Source: Nitrospirota bacterium (GTDB lineage: Bacteria; Nitrospirota; Nitrospiria; Nitrospirales; Nitrospiraceae). From it: a stretch of DNA of 64,000 bases. How positions within the stretch are numbered: position 1 is the stretch's first letter; every line of letters begins with the position of its first letter. Location: assembly GCA_016219645.1 (NCBI GenBank), contig JACRLR010000015.1:62001-126000 (forward strand), read 5' to 3'. The position numbers and the translations under genes are program-made. Below the pieces are notes generated by a model. It saw only the letters and a list, made by a program, of their open reading frames with translations, had not been told where the DNA came from and searched no databases. Below are positions 53,282 to 62,235 of this stretch, one piece after another.

Positions 53282-53524
53282 ATGTGTCTCGCGGTTCCAG
53301 GACAGGTTCTCAGCATCACTGACGACCAACTCCGCACCGGGACTGTATCGTTCGGCGGAGTAACCAAGGATATCTCTCTGGCCCTGGTCCCGGATGCAGG
53401 AGTGGGCGACTATGTCATCGTCCATGTCGGTTTTGCCATCAGCAAGTTGGACGAAAAGGCAGCGCTACGCTCGCTCGAATTGATGGCGCAATTAGATCGG
53501 CGAGAAGCGCCGGGGCCGTCATGA
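53282..53524 (+). CDS. hypC: Hydrogenase assembly chaperone HypC
   Basis: An 80-residue chaperone starting MCLAVPGQV, the family signature with the essential Cys2. It carries the Fe(CN)2CO unit between HypD and the large subunit. GGGAGG at 53272-53277 fixes the ATG at 53282. It overlaps hypD by 4 bases. Confidence 0.94.
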   Translation: MCLAVPGQVLSITDDQLRTGTVSFGGVTKDISLALVPDAGVGDYVIVHVGFAISKLDEKAALRSLELMAQLDRREAPGPS

Positions 53525-54633
53525 AATACGTTGACGAATATCGGGACCGTACCCTTGCGACGAGGTTAGCGGAGCGCATCACGCATACCGTGCACCGGCC
53601 TTGGACGATCATGGAAGTCTGCGGTGGGCAGACCCATGCCATTGTGCGGTTCGGTCTCGATGCCTTGTTACCGACGAGCCTGACGGTCGTGCATGGGCCC
53701 GGCTGTCCTGTGTGCGTTACGCCGGTCGGCCTCATCGACCAAGCGCTCCAACTCGCATCGCTGCCGCATGTCATCTTCTGCTCGTTTGGAGACATGCTGC
53801 GTGTGCCCGGGTCGCGAGGGGACTTGTTCGGTGTGAAAGCGGCGGGTGGGGATGTTCGGATCGTCTATTCGCCGCTCGATGCAATGACCCTGGCCCGCGC
53901 CAACCCGGCTCGCGAGGTTGTCTGTTTTGCCGTGGGGTTCGAGACGACCGCGCCGGCCTGGGCCATGGCTGTGATCCAAGCGAAAGAGTCGGGACTGACG
54001 AACTTCAGCCTGCTGGTCGCCCATGTGCTGGTGCCGCCGGCAATGGAGGCGATCCTGTCGTCGCCTCAGAATCGGGTCCAAGGTTTTCTCGCTGCGGGCC
54101 ATGTCTGTACGGTGGTCGGCTACGAAGACTACGAAGCGCTCGCAGCACGCTATCGAGTTCCGATCGTCGTGGCCGGATTCGAGCCGCTCGATATCCTGGA
54201 AGGCATCGGGCTCCTCGTCACCCAATTGGAGGAGGGGCGAGCCGAGGTCGAGAACCAGTATGTGCGATCCGTCCGCCGGGAAGGGAATCGGCAGGCGCGA
54301 GCCGTCGTCGAGGAGGTCTTCGAACCGGCGCCGCGCACCTGGCGCGGCATCGGCGAGATCGCGCGGAGTGGTCTACAGCTCAGGCCGGCCTATGCAGCCT
54401 ACGATGCGGCGGTTCGATTTCGTGAGGCGCTTTCCCAAGCCGGTTCAGTAGGGGTGGAAGATCCGGATTGTCGGAGCGGGCTGGTATTGCAGGGCTTGAT
54501 CAAACCGCCGGACTGTCCGGCCTTCGCCACGCGTTGCACGCCGGAACAACCCTTGGGGGCGCCCATGGTATCGAGTGAGGGCGCCTGCGCCGCCTACTAC
54601 CGCTATCGCAGCCATGTGAAACGTGAAACGTGA
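53521..54633 (+). CDS. hypD: Hydrogenase formation protein HypD
   Basis: A 370-residue scaffold for building the iron ligand set. Conserved motifs are [48 protein letters not shown] and the C-terminal cluster region ending [12 protein letters not shown]. The last residues (HVKRET) are encoded by GTGAAAC heptameric repeats, and this repeat also supplies the stop codon. Confidence 0.95.
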   Translation: MKYVDEYRDRTLATRLAERITHTVHRPWTIMEVCGGQTHAIVRFGLDALLPTSLTVVHGPGCPVCVTPVGLIDQALQLASLPHVIFCSFGDMLRVPGSRGDLFGVKAAGGDVRIVYSPLDAMTLARANPAREVVCFAVGFETTAPAWAMAVIQAKESGLTNFSLLVAHVLVPPAMEAILSSPQNRVQGFLAAGHVCTVVGYEDYEALAARYRVPIVVAGFEPLDILEGIGLLVTQLEEGRAEVENQYVRSVRREGNRQARAVVEEVFEPAPRTWRGIGEIARSGLQLRPAYAAYDAAVRFREALSQAGSVGVEDPDCRSGLVLQGLIKPPDCPAFATRCTPEQPLGAPMVSSEGACAAYYRYRSHVKRET

Positions 54634-54780
54634 AGCGTATCTCGCGAGACTGGCGGGAGTCGCGCGAAAAGCGCGGCGGGTTGAGGAGATTGTCGAGACG
54701 AGTCCCGCCTTTCGCGCAGGCCTTGCCTCTCTCGCAAGCACGAGATACGAACGACGCTTCACGAGATACGAGAGATTAAT
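54617..54780. repeat. Heptameric GTGAAAC repeat palindrome between hypD and hypE
   Basis: GTGAAACGTGAAACGTGAAG at 54617 is a chain of 7-nt units that overlaps the hypD end. The inverted CGACGCTTCACGAGATACGA lies near 54755. Between them are GC-rich inverted segments. It separates two genes of an otherwise overlapping operon by 148 bases. Confidence 0.75.
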
Positions 54781-54781
54781 C

Positions 54782-55837
54782 ATGACCGAGAACAAATCCT
54801 ATGAGCCGGCCTGTCCGTTGCCGGCCTCGGGAAAACAGACCGTGCAGCTCGCCCATGGCGGCGGCGGGCGCCTCATGCAGGAGTTGATTCGAGACGTCTT
54901 TCTTCGCGCGTTCGACAATCCAATGTTGGCCCACCTGCATGACGGCGCGACGTTCCCGAACGAGAAAGGCACGCTCGCGTTCACGACCGATTCCTACGTG
55001 GTGCACCCCCTATTCTTTCCCGGCGGCGACATCGGAAGCCTGGCGGTGCACGGCACGGTCAACGATCTGGCTATGTGCGGGGCGAAGCCCCTATGTCTCA
55101 GCGCGGGATTCATTCTGGAAGAAGGATTGAATTTAGAGACGCTCCGTCGAGTCGTGGAATCGATGGCGAAGGCCGCACAAGCGGCTGGTGTGCCCATCGT
55201 GACCGGGGACACCAAGGTGGTGGATCGTGGCAAGGGCGACGGCATCTTCGTCAACACGGCGGGGGTCGGGCTGGTGCCGGCGGGCGTCCGTGTGCTGCCT
55301 GAGTTGGTCCGGCCGGGGGATGCCATTCTGCTCAGCGGCGATCTTGGCTGTCACGGTATCGCGGTCCTCAGTGTGCGCGAAGGCGTCGCCTTTACCGGCA
55401 ATGTGGAAAGCGACTCAGCGCCCTTGCACCAAGTCGTCGGCGAGCTGGTTGACAGCGGCATCGAGATCCATTGCCTGCGCGACCTCACGCGCGGTGGGCT
55501 CGCCAGCGCGCTCAATGAAATTGCCGTTGCGGCGAAGGTCGGCATGGTCAGCGACGAGGCGGTCATTCCGGTCCTCGAAACCGTGCGCGGCGCCTGTGAG
55601 CTAATGGGGCTCGATCCTCTGTATGTGGCGAATGAGGGGCGTTTCGTCGCAATGGTTCCAGAATCGGATGTCGAGAGCGCGCTGACGATCATGCGTCGGC
55701 ATTCCGTGGCGCACCAGGCGGTCCGGATCGGCAGAGTGACAGCGGAGAATCCACCGCTGGTAGCGTTGCAGACCCTGCTGGGCACGCACCGTATTCTCGA
55801 TCTGTTATCGGGAGAGCAACTGCCTCGGATCTGCTAA
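54782..55837 (+). CDS. hypE: Hydrogenase expression protein HypE
   Basis: A 351-residue PurM-fold enzyme that dehydrates a carbamoyl group to cyanide on its own C-terminal cysteine. Features are [56 protein letters not shown] and the C-terminal PRIC, with the cysteine last. ATG 54782 starts the usual N-terminus; the in-frame extension further upstream is repeat DNA. Confidence 0.95.
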   Translation: MTENKSYEPACPLPASGKQTVQLAHGGGGRLMQELIRDVFLRAFDNPMLAHLHDGATFPNEKGTLAFTTDSYVVHPLFFPGGDIGSLAVHGTVNDLAMCGAKPLCLSAGFILEEGLNLETLRRVVESMAKAAQAAGVPIVTGDTKVVDRGKGDGIFVNTAGVGLVPAGVRVLPELVRPGDAILLSGDLGCHGIAVLSVREGVAFTGNVESDSAPLHQVVGELVDSGIEIHCLRDLTRGGLASALNEIAVAAKVGMVSDEAVIPVLETVRGACELMGLDPLYVANEGRFVAMVPESDVESALTIMRRHSVAHQAVRIGRVTAENPPLVALQTLLGTHRILDLLSGEQLPRIC

Positions 55838-56012
55838 CAGGCCCCAGGTGGGATCCCGCGCCGCCCATGCCAAGCGAACAATCGTGGAGACACTGATCAG
55901 ACATAAGCGATACATCGTAGAGCATGGCGATGGCCTGCCGAACATTCGCAACCGGCGATGGAGCAGGAAGGGATAAGCGCGAGTATCTGCTCAGCCTTCG
56001 GGAGGATTTTCG
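55838..56012. other. Leader of the Mg-type ATPase gene
   Basis: I see no M-box riboswitch-like structure and no gene. GGGAGG lies just before the ATPase start codon. Confidence 0.4.
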
Positions 56013-58532
56013 ATGTCTCATGCGTGGAGCTTTTGGAGCAGCTCCTCGGCTGAGGCACTCAAGAGGCTCGATTCAAGCTCCAACGGCCTCTCGGCTGATG
56101 AAGCGCTGCGGCGTCACCTGCGCGGTGCACACCTTCTCTTAAAACCGAAGAGCCGTCTGTCCACCTACGAGCTACTGGCCCGGCAATTCACCAGCCCGAT
56201 CATCCTCATCCTCCTGGCAGCCGCAGGGCTGGCCTTCTTTTTGGCGGATCGGACCGATACGGCGATCATTCTCATCATCGTGCTCGTCAGCGGCCTGCTC
56301 GGATTCTGGCAGGAACGGAGCGCGAATCGAGCGGTGACCAACCTGCTGGCGATCGTGCAGGTCAAAGCGGATGTGTGGCGGGACGGAAGCCAGGCCTCTG
56401 TGCCGGTCGATGAGGTCGTGCCGGGCGATGTCGTCCTGCTCAGAGCGGGCGATACGGTTCCCGGCGATTGTCTCCTGCTTGAATCCAAAGATCTGTTCGT
56501 GGATGAGGCGACGCTCACGGGCGAAACCTATCCGGTAGAAAAAAACTGCGGCATCCTGCCGGCCGACATGCCCTTGGGCCGACGGACGAACAGCCTCTTT
56601 CTCGGGACCCATGTCGTGAGTGGAACCGGGACGGCGGTCGTGGTGCACATCGGGTCGGAGGCGGAATTCGGGAAGGTCTCAGGTCGCTTACAACTCAGGC
56701 CACCCGAGACGGAGTTCGAACGAGGCATCAGGCAATTCGGATATCTACTGTTGGAAGTGACCATTGTGCTGGTCGTCTCCATCTTCGCAGTCAATGTGTA
56801 TCTGGCCAGGCCTGTGCTCGAAGCCTTTCTGTTCTCTCTCGCCCTTGCGGTCGGCCTCACCCCGCAGCTGCTGCCGGCTATCATCAGTATCAATCTCGCC
56901 CATGGGGCCAAGCGCATGGCCCGGCGGAAAGTGATTGTGAAGCGATTGGCCTCGATCGAAAACTTCGGGAGCATGACAGTCTTTTGCTCTGACAAGACAG
57001 GGACACTGACCGAAGGGCTCGTCCGGCTGAAGTCTGCCTGCAATATCGCAGGCAGCTCGAGCGAACGGGTGCTCTTCCATGGCTGGCTCAATGCGAGTTT
57101 CGAGACCGGATTTCTCAATCCGATCGACGAAGCGATCCGTGCCGCTCGTTCGTTCGACCTCTCTTCCTATCGGAAGCTGGATGAGGAACCCTACGACTTC
57201 GTCCGCAAACGGTTGTCCGTGTTAGTCGCGACGCCGACCAGCCATCTGTTGGTCACCAAGGGGGCCCTGGCGAATGTCCTGGCGGTCTGTTCAAGCGCCG
57301 AGTCTGCAGATGGGACCCTGGTTGAGTTGGCTGCCGTGCGCGACGCCATCGAATTGCAGATGGCTCAGTGGGCCGGCCTGGGATGGCGGGTGCTCGGGCT
57401 TGCTTCTCGCGAGATGGGTGCGAAAGTGGGCATCACTAAAGACGATGAGGCTGGCATGACGTTCCTGGGATTCCTGCTGTTCGAAGATCCCGTAAAGGCC
57501 GATGTCGTGGAGACGATTGGCCGCCTCAAGAGGGTAGGCGTCACCTTGAAGATTGTGACCGGCGACAATCGTCTCGTTGCAGCCCACGTCGGACAGACGA
57601 TCGGCCTGTCGAATGGGAATCTGTTGACCGGTGGGGATTTGCGGCAGATGAGCGAAGAAGCGTTGGTGTCACGCGTGAATGATGTCCATGTCTTTGCCGA
57701 GGTCGAGCCGAATCAGAAGGAACGGATCATCCTGGCGTTGAAAAAGGCAGGCCACGTCGTAGGCTATGGGGGCGACGGCATCAATGACGCTTCGGCATTG
57801 CACGCGGCGGACGTCGGCGTGTCCGTCGAGAGCGCGGTAGACGTGGCGAAAGAAGCGGCGGATATCGTGTTGCTGGAAAAGGATCTTGGCATCCTTGTCG
57901 AGGGAGTGCAGGAAGGGCGGCGGACGTTCGCCAACACGTTGAAGTATGTCTTTATGGCGACCAGCGCGAACTTCGGCAACATGTTCAGCATGGCAGGGGC
58001 GTCGCTCTTTCTGTCTTTTCTGCCACTGCTGCCCAAACAAATATTGTTGACCAATCTCCTCACCGACATTCCGGAAATGACCATCGCCGGCGATCGCGTG
58101 GATGAGGAGCTGATCGATCGGCCCAGGCGGTGGAACATCGCCTTCATTCGAAAATTCATGCTCACGTTCGGGTTGGTGAGTTCCATATTTGACTATATGA
58201 CGTTTGGTGTACTGCTCTTGGTCTTTCAAGCTGGTGTCGAGGAATTCAGAACCGGATGGTTTGTGGAGTCGGTGATCTCCGCCTCGATCATTGTCCTGGT
58301 CGTTCGAAGTCGTCGGCCGTTTACTCAAAGCCGACCGAGCCGTGGCCTGTTGGTTGCGACGCTTTCGGTCGTAGGACTGACGCTTCTGTTGCCCTATACG
58401 CCACTGCGCGGGCCGCTGGGGTTCGTGCCGTTGCCGCCTCTGTTCCTGGCAGCCTTGCTGGGTATCGTCGTGGGGTATGTCGTGGCGGCTGAAGTGGCGA
58501 AGAAAGTCTTTTATCGGCATGTGGTCTTTTGA
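56013..58532 (+). CDS. P-type ATPase, P3B (Mg-importing) class
   Basis: An 839-residue pump resembling MgtA/MgtB: TGET at 169-172, the fourth-helix LALAVGLTPQLLPAIISI, phosphorylated D327 in [28 protein letters not shown] and GGDGINDASALHAADVG. The GLTPQLLP motif is typical of this class, distinct from the other two pumps in the window. The N-terminus lacks the long MgtA extension. It lies downstream of hypE in the same direction. Ion specificity is inferred from class only. Confidence 0.88.
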   Translation: MSHAWSFWSSSSAEALKRLDSSSNGLSADEALRRHLRGAHLLLKPKSRLSTYELLARQFTSPIILILLAAAGLAFFLADRTDTAIILIIVLVSGLLGFWQERSANRAVTNLLAIVQVKADVWRDGSQASVPVDEVVPGDVVLLRAGDTVPGDCLLLESKDLFVDEATLTGETYPVEKNCGILPADMPLGRRTNSLFLGTHVVSGTGTAVVVHIGSEAEFGKVSGRLQLRPPETEFERGIRQFGYLLLEVTIVLVVSIFAVNVYLARPVLEAFLFSLALAVGLTPQLLPAIISINLAHGAKRMARRKVIVKRLASIENFGSMTVFCSDKTGTLTEGLVRLKSACNIAGSSSERVLFHGWLNASFETGFLNPIDEAIRAARSFDLSSYRKLDEEPYDFVRKRLSVLVATPTSHLLVTKGALANVLAVCSSAESADGTLVELAAVRDAIELQMAQWAGLGWRVLGLASREMGAKVGITKDDEAGMTFLGFLLFEDPVKADVVETIGRLKRVGVTLKIVTGDNRLVAAHVGQTIGLSNGNLLTGGDLRQMSEEALVSRVNDVHVFAEVEPNQKERIILALKKAGHVVGYGGDGINDASALHAADVGVSVESAVDVAKEAADIVLLEKDLGILVEGVQEGRRTFANTLKYVFMATSANFGNMFSMAGASLFLSFLPLLPKQILLTNLLTDIPEMTIAGDRVDEELIDRPRRWNIAFIRKFMLTFGLVSSIFDYMTFGVLLLVFQAGVEEFRTGWFVESVISASIIVLVVRSRRPFTQSRPSRGLLVATLSVVGLTLLLPYTPLRGPLGFVPLPPLFLAALLGIVVGYVVAAEVAKKVFYRHVVF

Positions 58533-58849
58533 CGTGGAACTGCCACCCACGGTGGTTCTGTGCCCTCGGAACCTCGGAAGGGATGAAGCCTGATGGTCTT
58601 CGGTGCTCGCGCAACGCGCGGCTTCAGAAGGAGTGACGCAAGGGAGTGAGGACCTTTTTTTGCTCCTGGAACGCGCACGATCGGAATGTGCTCGTTCGAC
58701 GGCCGCAGTCAAAAGGTCCTCACTCCCTTGCTTAGCTGGGTATTGAAAGGGAGTGGAGAGTACAAATGGACACGAGCAGTAGAAGATCAATCAGCCTCCA
58801 TCCCTGAAGAGGAAGTAACGGTTCCTTCGACCGATCTGACCAAATAACG
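58533..58849. repeat. Gene-free gap between convergent genes with hairpin element and half-elements
   Basis: The region holds a half-element (GCCTGATGGTCTTCGGTGCT near 58586), the complete hairpin 58638-58731 and a right half-element ending in AGAAGATCAATCAGCC near 58780. No gene is seen. It could terminate transcription from both sides. Confidence 0.7.
58638..58731. repeat. Variable-arm hairpin element G
   Basis: The arms at 58638-58658 (GCAAGGGAGTGAGGACCTTT...) and 58711-58731 (AAAAGGTCCTCACTCCCTTG...) are perfectly complementary over 21 bases. The 52-base core contains GAACGCGCACGATCGGAATG and GCTCGTTCGACGGCCGCAG. It is the clearest copy of the family. Confidence 0.92.
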
Positions 58850-59644
58850 TTAGGGGACCCCGAGAATCCATCCTTCGATCTGAGCCCGCGCACGTTCATC
58901 CAGCGTCAGCTTTGGATGGAAGAATTCAGCAAGGCCGCCATCGCGATCTGTGTTTCGCATCCAGGCGGCGACAGAATAGGCGTCGTGCTGATCGGCTGTG
59001 CGACCTTCAGAGGGAAAGCTTCGACTCCATAGTGACGGATAGACCTCGGCCACAACCGACAATCCATCCGGCACCTCCCAGCCGTCGAACGGCCAGAAAT
59101 GGACCCGTGCTCCGACCCGGCGGCGAATAAACAGAAGCCAGGGAAGGCCGGAATGCGTGGACTTCGCCACCGATCCCTGCACGTCGAAACGAAAGACCGA
59201 CTTGGCCGTTCGAGTACGTTGCTCACTTAACCGCAGCCAACGGGGATTGCCGGAGCGAGCCGCGCCATTTCCATAATGGCCCTCCCGAACAAAATCTACA
59301 TACATATGATCCTGATCAGTCGGCCAGTGTCGGTGGAAATCTTTGAGAAACGCCGGCCAATCGAGCGGTAGCCCATGTCGCTTGAAATACTGGATCGGAA
59401 ACGAAAAACCATGATCGATGCCAACCAATGTCCTTGTTGGTTCAGCAAGCCGTTCGACCAGCCATTCGCCAATGCCCCGTCTGGTCCAATACTTTCTCGG
59501 ACTCGGCGGCGGAGGCACCTCGACCGGCGGCATTTCACAGCCCGCAGCATAGACACGCAATCCCTTCAAACTCGCCGTGGGAGTCTCTGCGCCGGAATAG
59601 TCGATGCCGATGTAGCGATCGAACATGGGGCCATCGCCCGGCAT
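58850..59644 (-). CDS. RNase H-like fold protein (DUF429-like)
   Basis: A 264-residue protein with YIGIDYSGAE at the N-terminus, TLVGIDHGFSFP near residue 93 and QHDAYSVAAWM near 227. These three acidic motifs are spaced as in RNase H-like proteins such as the DUF429 group. Its role is unknown. It starts 5 bases after the hsdS stop, so it is read with the type I restriction-modification genes. It could be a nuclease or a regulator of the system. Confidence 0.7.
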   Translation of the reverse strand: MPGDGPMFDRYIGIDYSGAETPTASLKGLRVYAAGCEMPPVEVPPPPSPRKYWTRRGIGEWLVERLAEPTRTLVGIDHGFSFPIQYFKRHGLPLDWPAFLKDFHRHWPTDQDHMYVDFVREGHYGNGAARSGNPRWLRLSEQRTRTAKSVFRFDVQGSVAKSTHSGLPWLLFIRRRVGARVHFWPFDGWEVPDGLSVVAEVYPSLWSRSFPSEGRTADQHDAYSVAAWMRNTDRDGGLAEFFHPKLTLDERARAQIEGWILGVP

Positions 59645-59649
59645 GTCAG

Positions 59650-60852
59650 TTACAGCTCGCCTTTGAAGGCTTTGTCGAGGATGGAGGGCAGGAGCGCGGC
59701 GAGTTCGTCGGCGGTCTCGGCTTGCAGCTGTTTCAGCTCATCCACCTTGGCCTGCAAGCCGTCGAGGTAGGCGACAATACGGCGCTGTTCATGAATGGAT
59801 GGTAACGGCACCGTAAGTTCCCGGATCTCTCGCAATACTAGGTGCCTGATCATGTCACCACGAGACTGAGATTTCATTCTCTCTTGAAGATAAGGCGCCC
59901 TCAGCACCCACGTGAGAAATTCTCCGTCCAGCACATTTGCTTTTGGCTTAACAAGAGCGACCGAAACGAAGAAACTAAACTCGCGGTCGGTATCTACAAA
60001 GCAAGGGACACCTATTGTGCCGTCCTTACTGATCAGTACGTCCCCCTTATCTGCGCGAGCTCTCTTTTGGTATAGTTTGTGATCCTCAGGAGTTATGTAT
60101 TTATGGTCTCTGAAGCTGATTCGCCCAGAAGTTATGTTAAGAACTGTGATGAACGGCACTCCTCCGTCAACATAGCGCGGAGTAATATGCGGCCCATCGG
60201 CTACATCCGTGACAACATCAGTTAGCTTGCACCAATCAGCTATTTGTAGCTTCCCACGCTCTCCTGTGTAGGGATTTCCCAAGAATCTGTTAAGGACAGC
60301 GCCGACTAATGAATCTCGTTCATCAAACAACTCTTGCCGCAGTCCTTGTGCATTTTGTACCTTCTCAGTAAGGGATTCGATCCGCGCCACGATCCGTCGC
60401 TGCTCCGGAAGTGGGGGGAGAGGGATTTCGATTTCCAAGAACCGCTCAGGCCGAATCCGGTTCTTGCCGCTTGTGCCACGAGACTTCTCATCGCATTGCT
60501 CCCAGAACGTGGGAGTTTTCGTTAGCCAGTGAAACCAAAGAGGCTCTAACCGCTCTGCTGTCGGCTTGAAGGTGGGAAATTCACCGGAAACATAACAACC
60601 TGCCAACTTGTCTGGTACCACGGCGACACTTCCGTTTCTTGCCCAAATCTTGTTCACTACAATGTCATCAGCCTCGACACGCGACAGCGTTTTGTATTTC
60701 GTCTCACTCCCATCGAGCAATTCTCGCTCATAAGCTCCCTCACCCCACAATCTGACGCCTACCTGTCTGTATGGTTTCCCCGGAACGGGCACTTCCGGAC
60801 GCTCGACTGGCGAAGCCACCCTTCCCAGTGAAACCATCGACCACTTACTCAT
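59650..60852 (-). CDS. hsdS: Type I restriction-modification specificity subunit HsdS
   Basis: A 400-residue subunit with two target recognition domains (about 5-165 and 205-370), each followed by a conserved helix: PLPPLPEQRRIVARIESLTE and PLPSIHEQRRIVAYLDGLQA. The two helices set the spacing of the split DNA target. It overlaps hsdM by 4 bases. The recognised sequence cannot be predicted. Length is normal. Confidence 0.93.
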   Translation of the reverse strand: MSKWSMVSLGRVASPVERPEVPVPGKPYRQVGVRLWGEGAYERELLDGSETKYKTLSRVEADDIVVNKIWARNGSVAVVPDKLAGCYVSGEFPTFKPTAERLEPLWFHWLTKTPTFWEQCDEKSRGTSGKNRIRPERFLEIEIPLPPLPEQRRIVARIESLTEKVQNAQGLRQELFDERDSLVGAVLNRFLGNPYTGERGKLQIADWCKLTDVVTDVADGPHITPRYVDGGVPFITVLNITSGRISFRDHKYITPEDHKLYQKRARADKGDVLISKDGTIGVPCFVDTDREFSFFVSVALVKPKANVLDGEFLTWVLRAPYLQERMKSQSRGDMIRHLVLREIRELTVPLPSIHEQRRIVAYLDGLQAKVDELKQLQAETADELAALLPSILDKAFKGEL

Positions 60853-62234
60853 CGGCCTTCTCCGAGTAACTTCTTTATCTGAGATATGAGGTCGCAGATC
60901 TTCTCTTCCTTGCGGAGGATGTCCTCCGCAAGGACTTCTGGAGGCAAATGTTCGAAATCGACTTTGCTGCGCGGATTCTTGATGTCGAGGTTGCAGCTGT
61001 TCTTGAGAATGTCGGCGGCGGGGACTTTCCAGGCTCGGTCGTTCTCCTTCCGTTTATTCCACCAGGCGATGCAGTCGGCGAATTCGTCGAATTGAATCGG
61101 CTGGGTCTTGGTGTAGTTTTTCCGGCCTTCGGGGAGCGGCTGCTCGTAGTACCAGACGTCTTTCGTGGGGCCGGAGCGGTCGAAGAACATGAGATTGGTC
61201 GGAATGCCTGTGTAGGGAGCAAAGACGCCGTTGGGTAAACGGACAATCGTGTGAAGATTGAAATCCTTCAGCAGTTCTTCCTTGATGCGGGCGCAGACGC
61301 CGTCGCCGAAGAGGGTACCGTTCGGAACAACGACGCCAGCCCGACCGCCCTTTGAGATCTGAGATTTGAGATTGCCCATCCCTGGGTGCGCGCCCGGGCG
61401 GCGGAGCTTGCGCATGATGAGCTGGAGAAAGAGCAGTGCAGTCTCGGAAGTCTGCTTGTCTTCGGGAAAATTGGAGAGGATGCCACGCTCTTCTTCGCCG
61501 CCGAAGGGCGGATTGGTCAAGATGATATCGCCCCGGTCTTTGTCGCCGATTTCTTTCAAGGGAAAGCGTAGGCTGTTGAGCGGATCAATCTGCGGGGTTT
61601 CAAGGCCATGAAGCAATAGATTCATCTGGGCGAGCAGATAGGGAAGCGATTTAGCCTCCCCGCCGATAAGGCTTCTGGTCTGGAGGATTTCCCGATGCTG
61701 GACGGTCTTGCACTGCTTCTCCAAATGCGAGAAGGCTTCGACGAGGAAGCCGCCGGTTCCGCAGGCTGGGTCGAGGAGGGTTCCCCCTAACCTGGGATCG
61801 GTCACGGCGACCATGAAGCGGACGACGGCGCGCGGGGTGTAGAACTCGCCCGAGTCGCCGGCGGCGTCGCGCATTTCTTTGAGCATGGACTCGTAGAGAT
61901 GGCCGAGGGTGTGGATTTCGTCGCTGGAGGAAAAGTGGATGCCGTGGACTTTGTTCACGACATCGCGCAGGAGGTAGCCGTTGATCATGCGGTTGACGGT
62001 GCCGCGGAAGACGGTGGCGATCACGTCGCGGCGGTCGCCACCGTTGGCCCCTTGCAGGCTACGGAGGTAGGCGAAGAGGCCGGGCCCTTTTTCCCCGTCT
62101 GGGCCGATGGCTTCGTCGTTGTTCACGAACTTGATCAACTCGTCGCCAGTGATGCCGTCGGGCTTGGCAGCCCAGTCGCGCCAGCGGTAGGGTGATTCAA
62201 TGGCGGGACGGAAGCGTTTGCCCGCGAGCTTCAT
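60849..62234 (-). CDS. hsdM: Type I DNA methyltransferase HsdM, N-terminally shortened
   Basis: A 461-residue adenine methyltransferase with the SAM site LLDPACGTGGFLVEAF and catalytic NPPFGGEEERG. It starts MKLAGKRFRPAIESPYRWRD, a segment normally preceded by about 55 residues in this HsdM family. The missing front appears out of frame just upstream (62236-62304). In addition, NLKSQISK near residue 287 is an insert encoded by 7-nt repeats. The N-terminal domain contacts DNA and HsdS, so activity is uncertain. Confidence 0.85.
   Translation of the reverse strand: MKLAGKRFRPAIESPYRWRDWAAKPDGITGDELIKFVNNDEAIGPDGEKGPGLFAYLRSLQGANGGDRRDVIATVFRGTVNRMINGYLLRDVVNKVHGIHFSSSDEIHTLGHLYESMLKEMRDAAGDSGEFYTPRAVVRFMVAVTDPRLGGTLLDPACGTGGFLVEAFSHLEKQCKTVQHREILQTRSLIGGEAKSLPYLLAQMNLLLHGLETPQIDPLNSLRFPLKEIGDKDRGDIILTNPPFGGEEERGILSNFPEDKQTSETALLFLQLIMRKLRRPGAHPGMGNLKSQISKGGRAGVVVPNGTLFGDGVCARIKEELLKDFNLHTIVRLPNGVFAPYTGIPTNLMFFDRSGPTKDVWYYEQPLPEGRKNYTKTQPIQFDEFADCIAWWNKRKENDRAWKVPAADILKNSCNLDIKNPRSKVDFEHLPPEVLAEDILRKEEKICDLISQIKKLLGEGR
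61350..61377 (-). repeat. In-frame heptameric insert in hsdM
   Basis: On the coding strand the units AATCTCA AATCTCA GATCTCA encode NLKSQIS between RRPGAHPGMG and GGRAGVVVPNG. Close HsdM proteins, as I recall them, run from RRP directly to the GR-AVVVPNG strand. The same units fill the intergenic DNA of this operon. Confidence 0.7.
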
Positions 62235-62235
62235 A

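Noticed and set aside
54623-54781. N-terminal extension of HypE
   Set aside because: The frame is open, but the DNA is a heptameric repeat palindrome and the normal HypE N-terminus begins at 54782.
55838-56012. Mg-sensing riboswitch before the Mg-type ATPase
   Set aside because: The leader is short and I see no M-box-like set of helices.
11252-58731. Hairpin elements as integron attC sites
   Set aside because: attC sites keep their ends conserved and vary in the centre, the opposite of what is seen here, and no integrase or cassette array is present.
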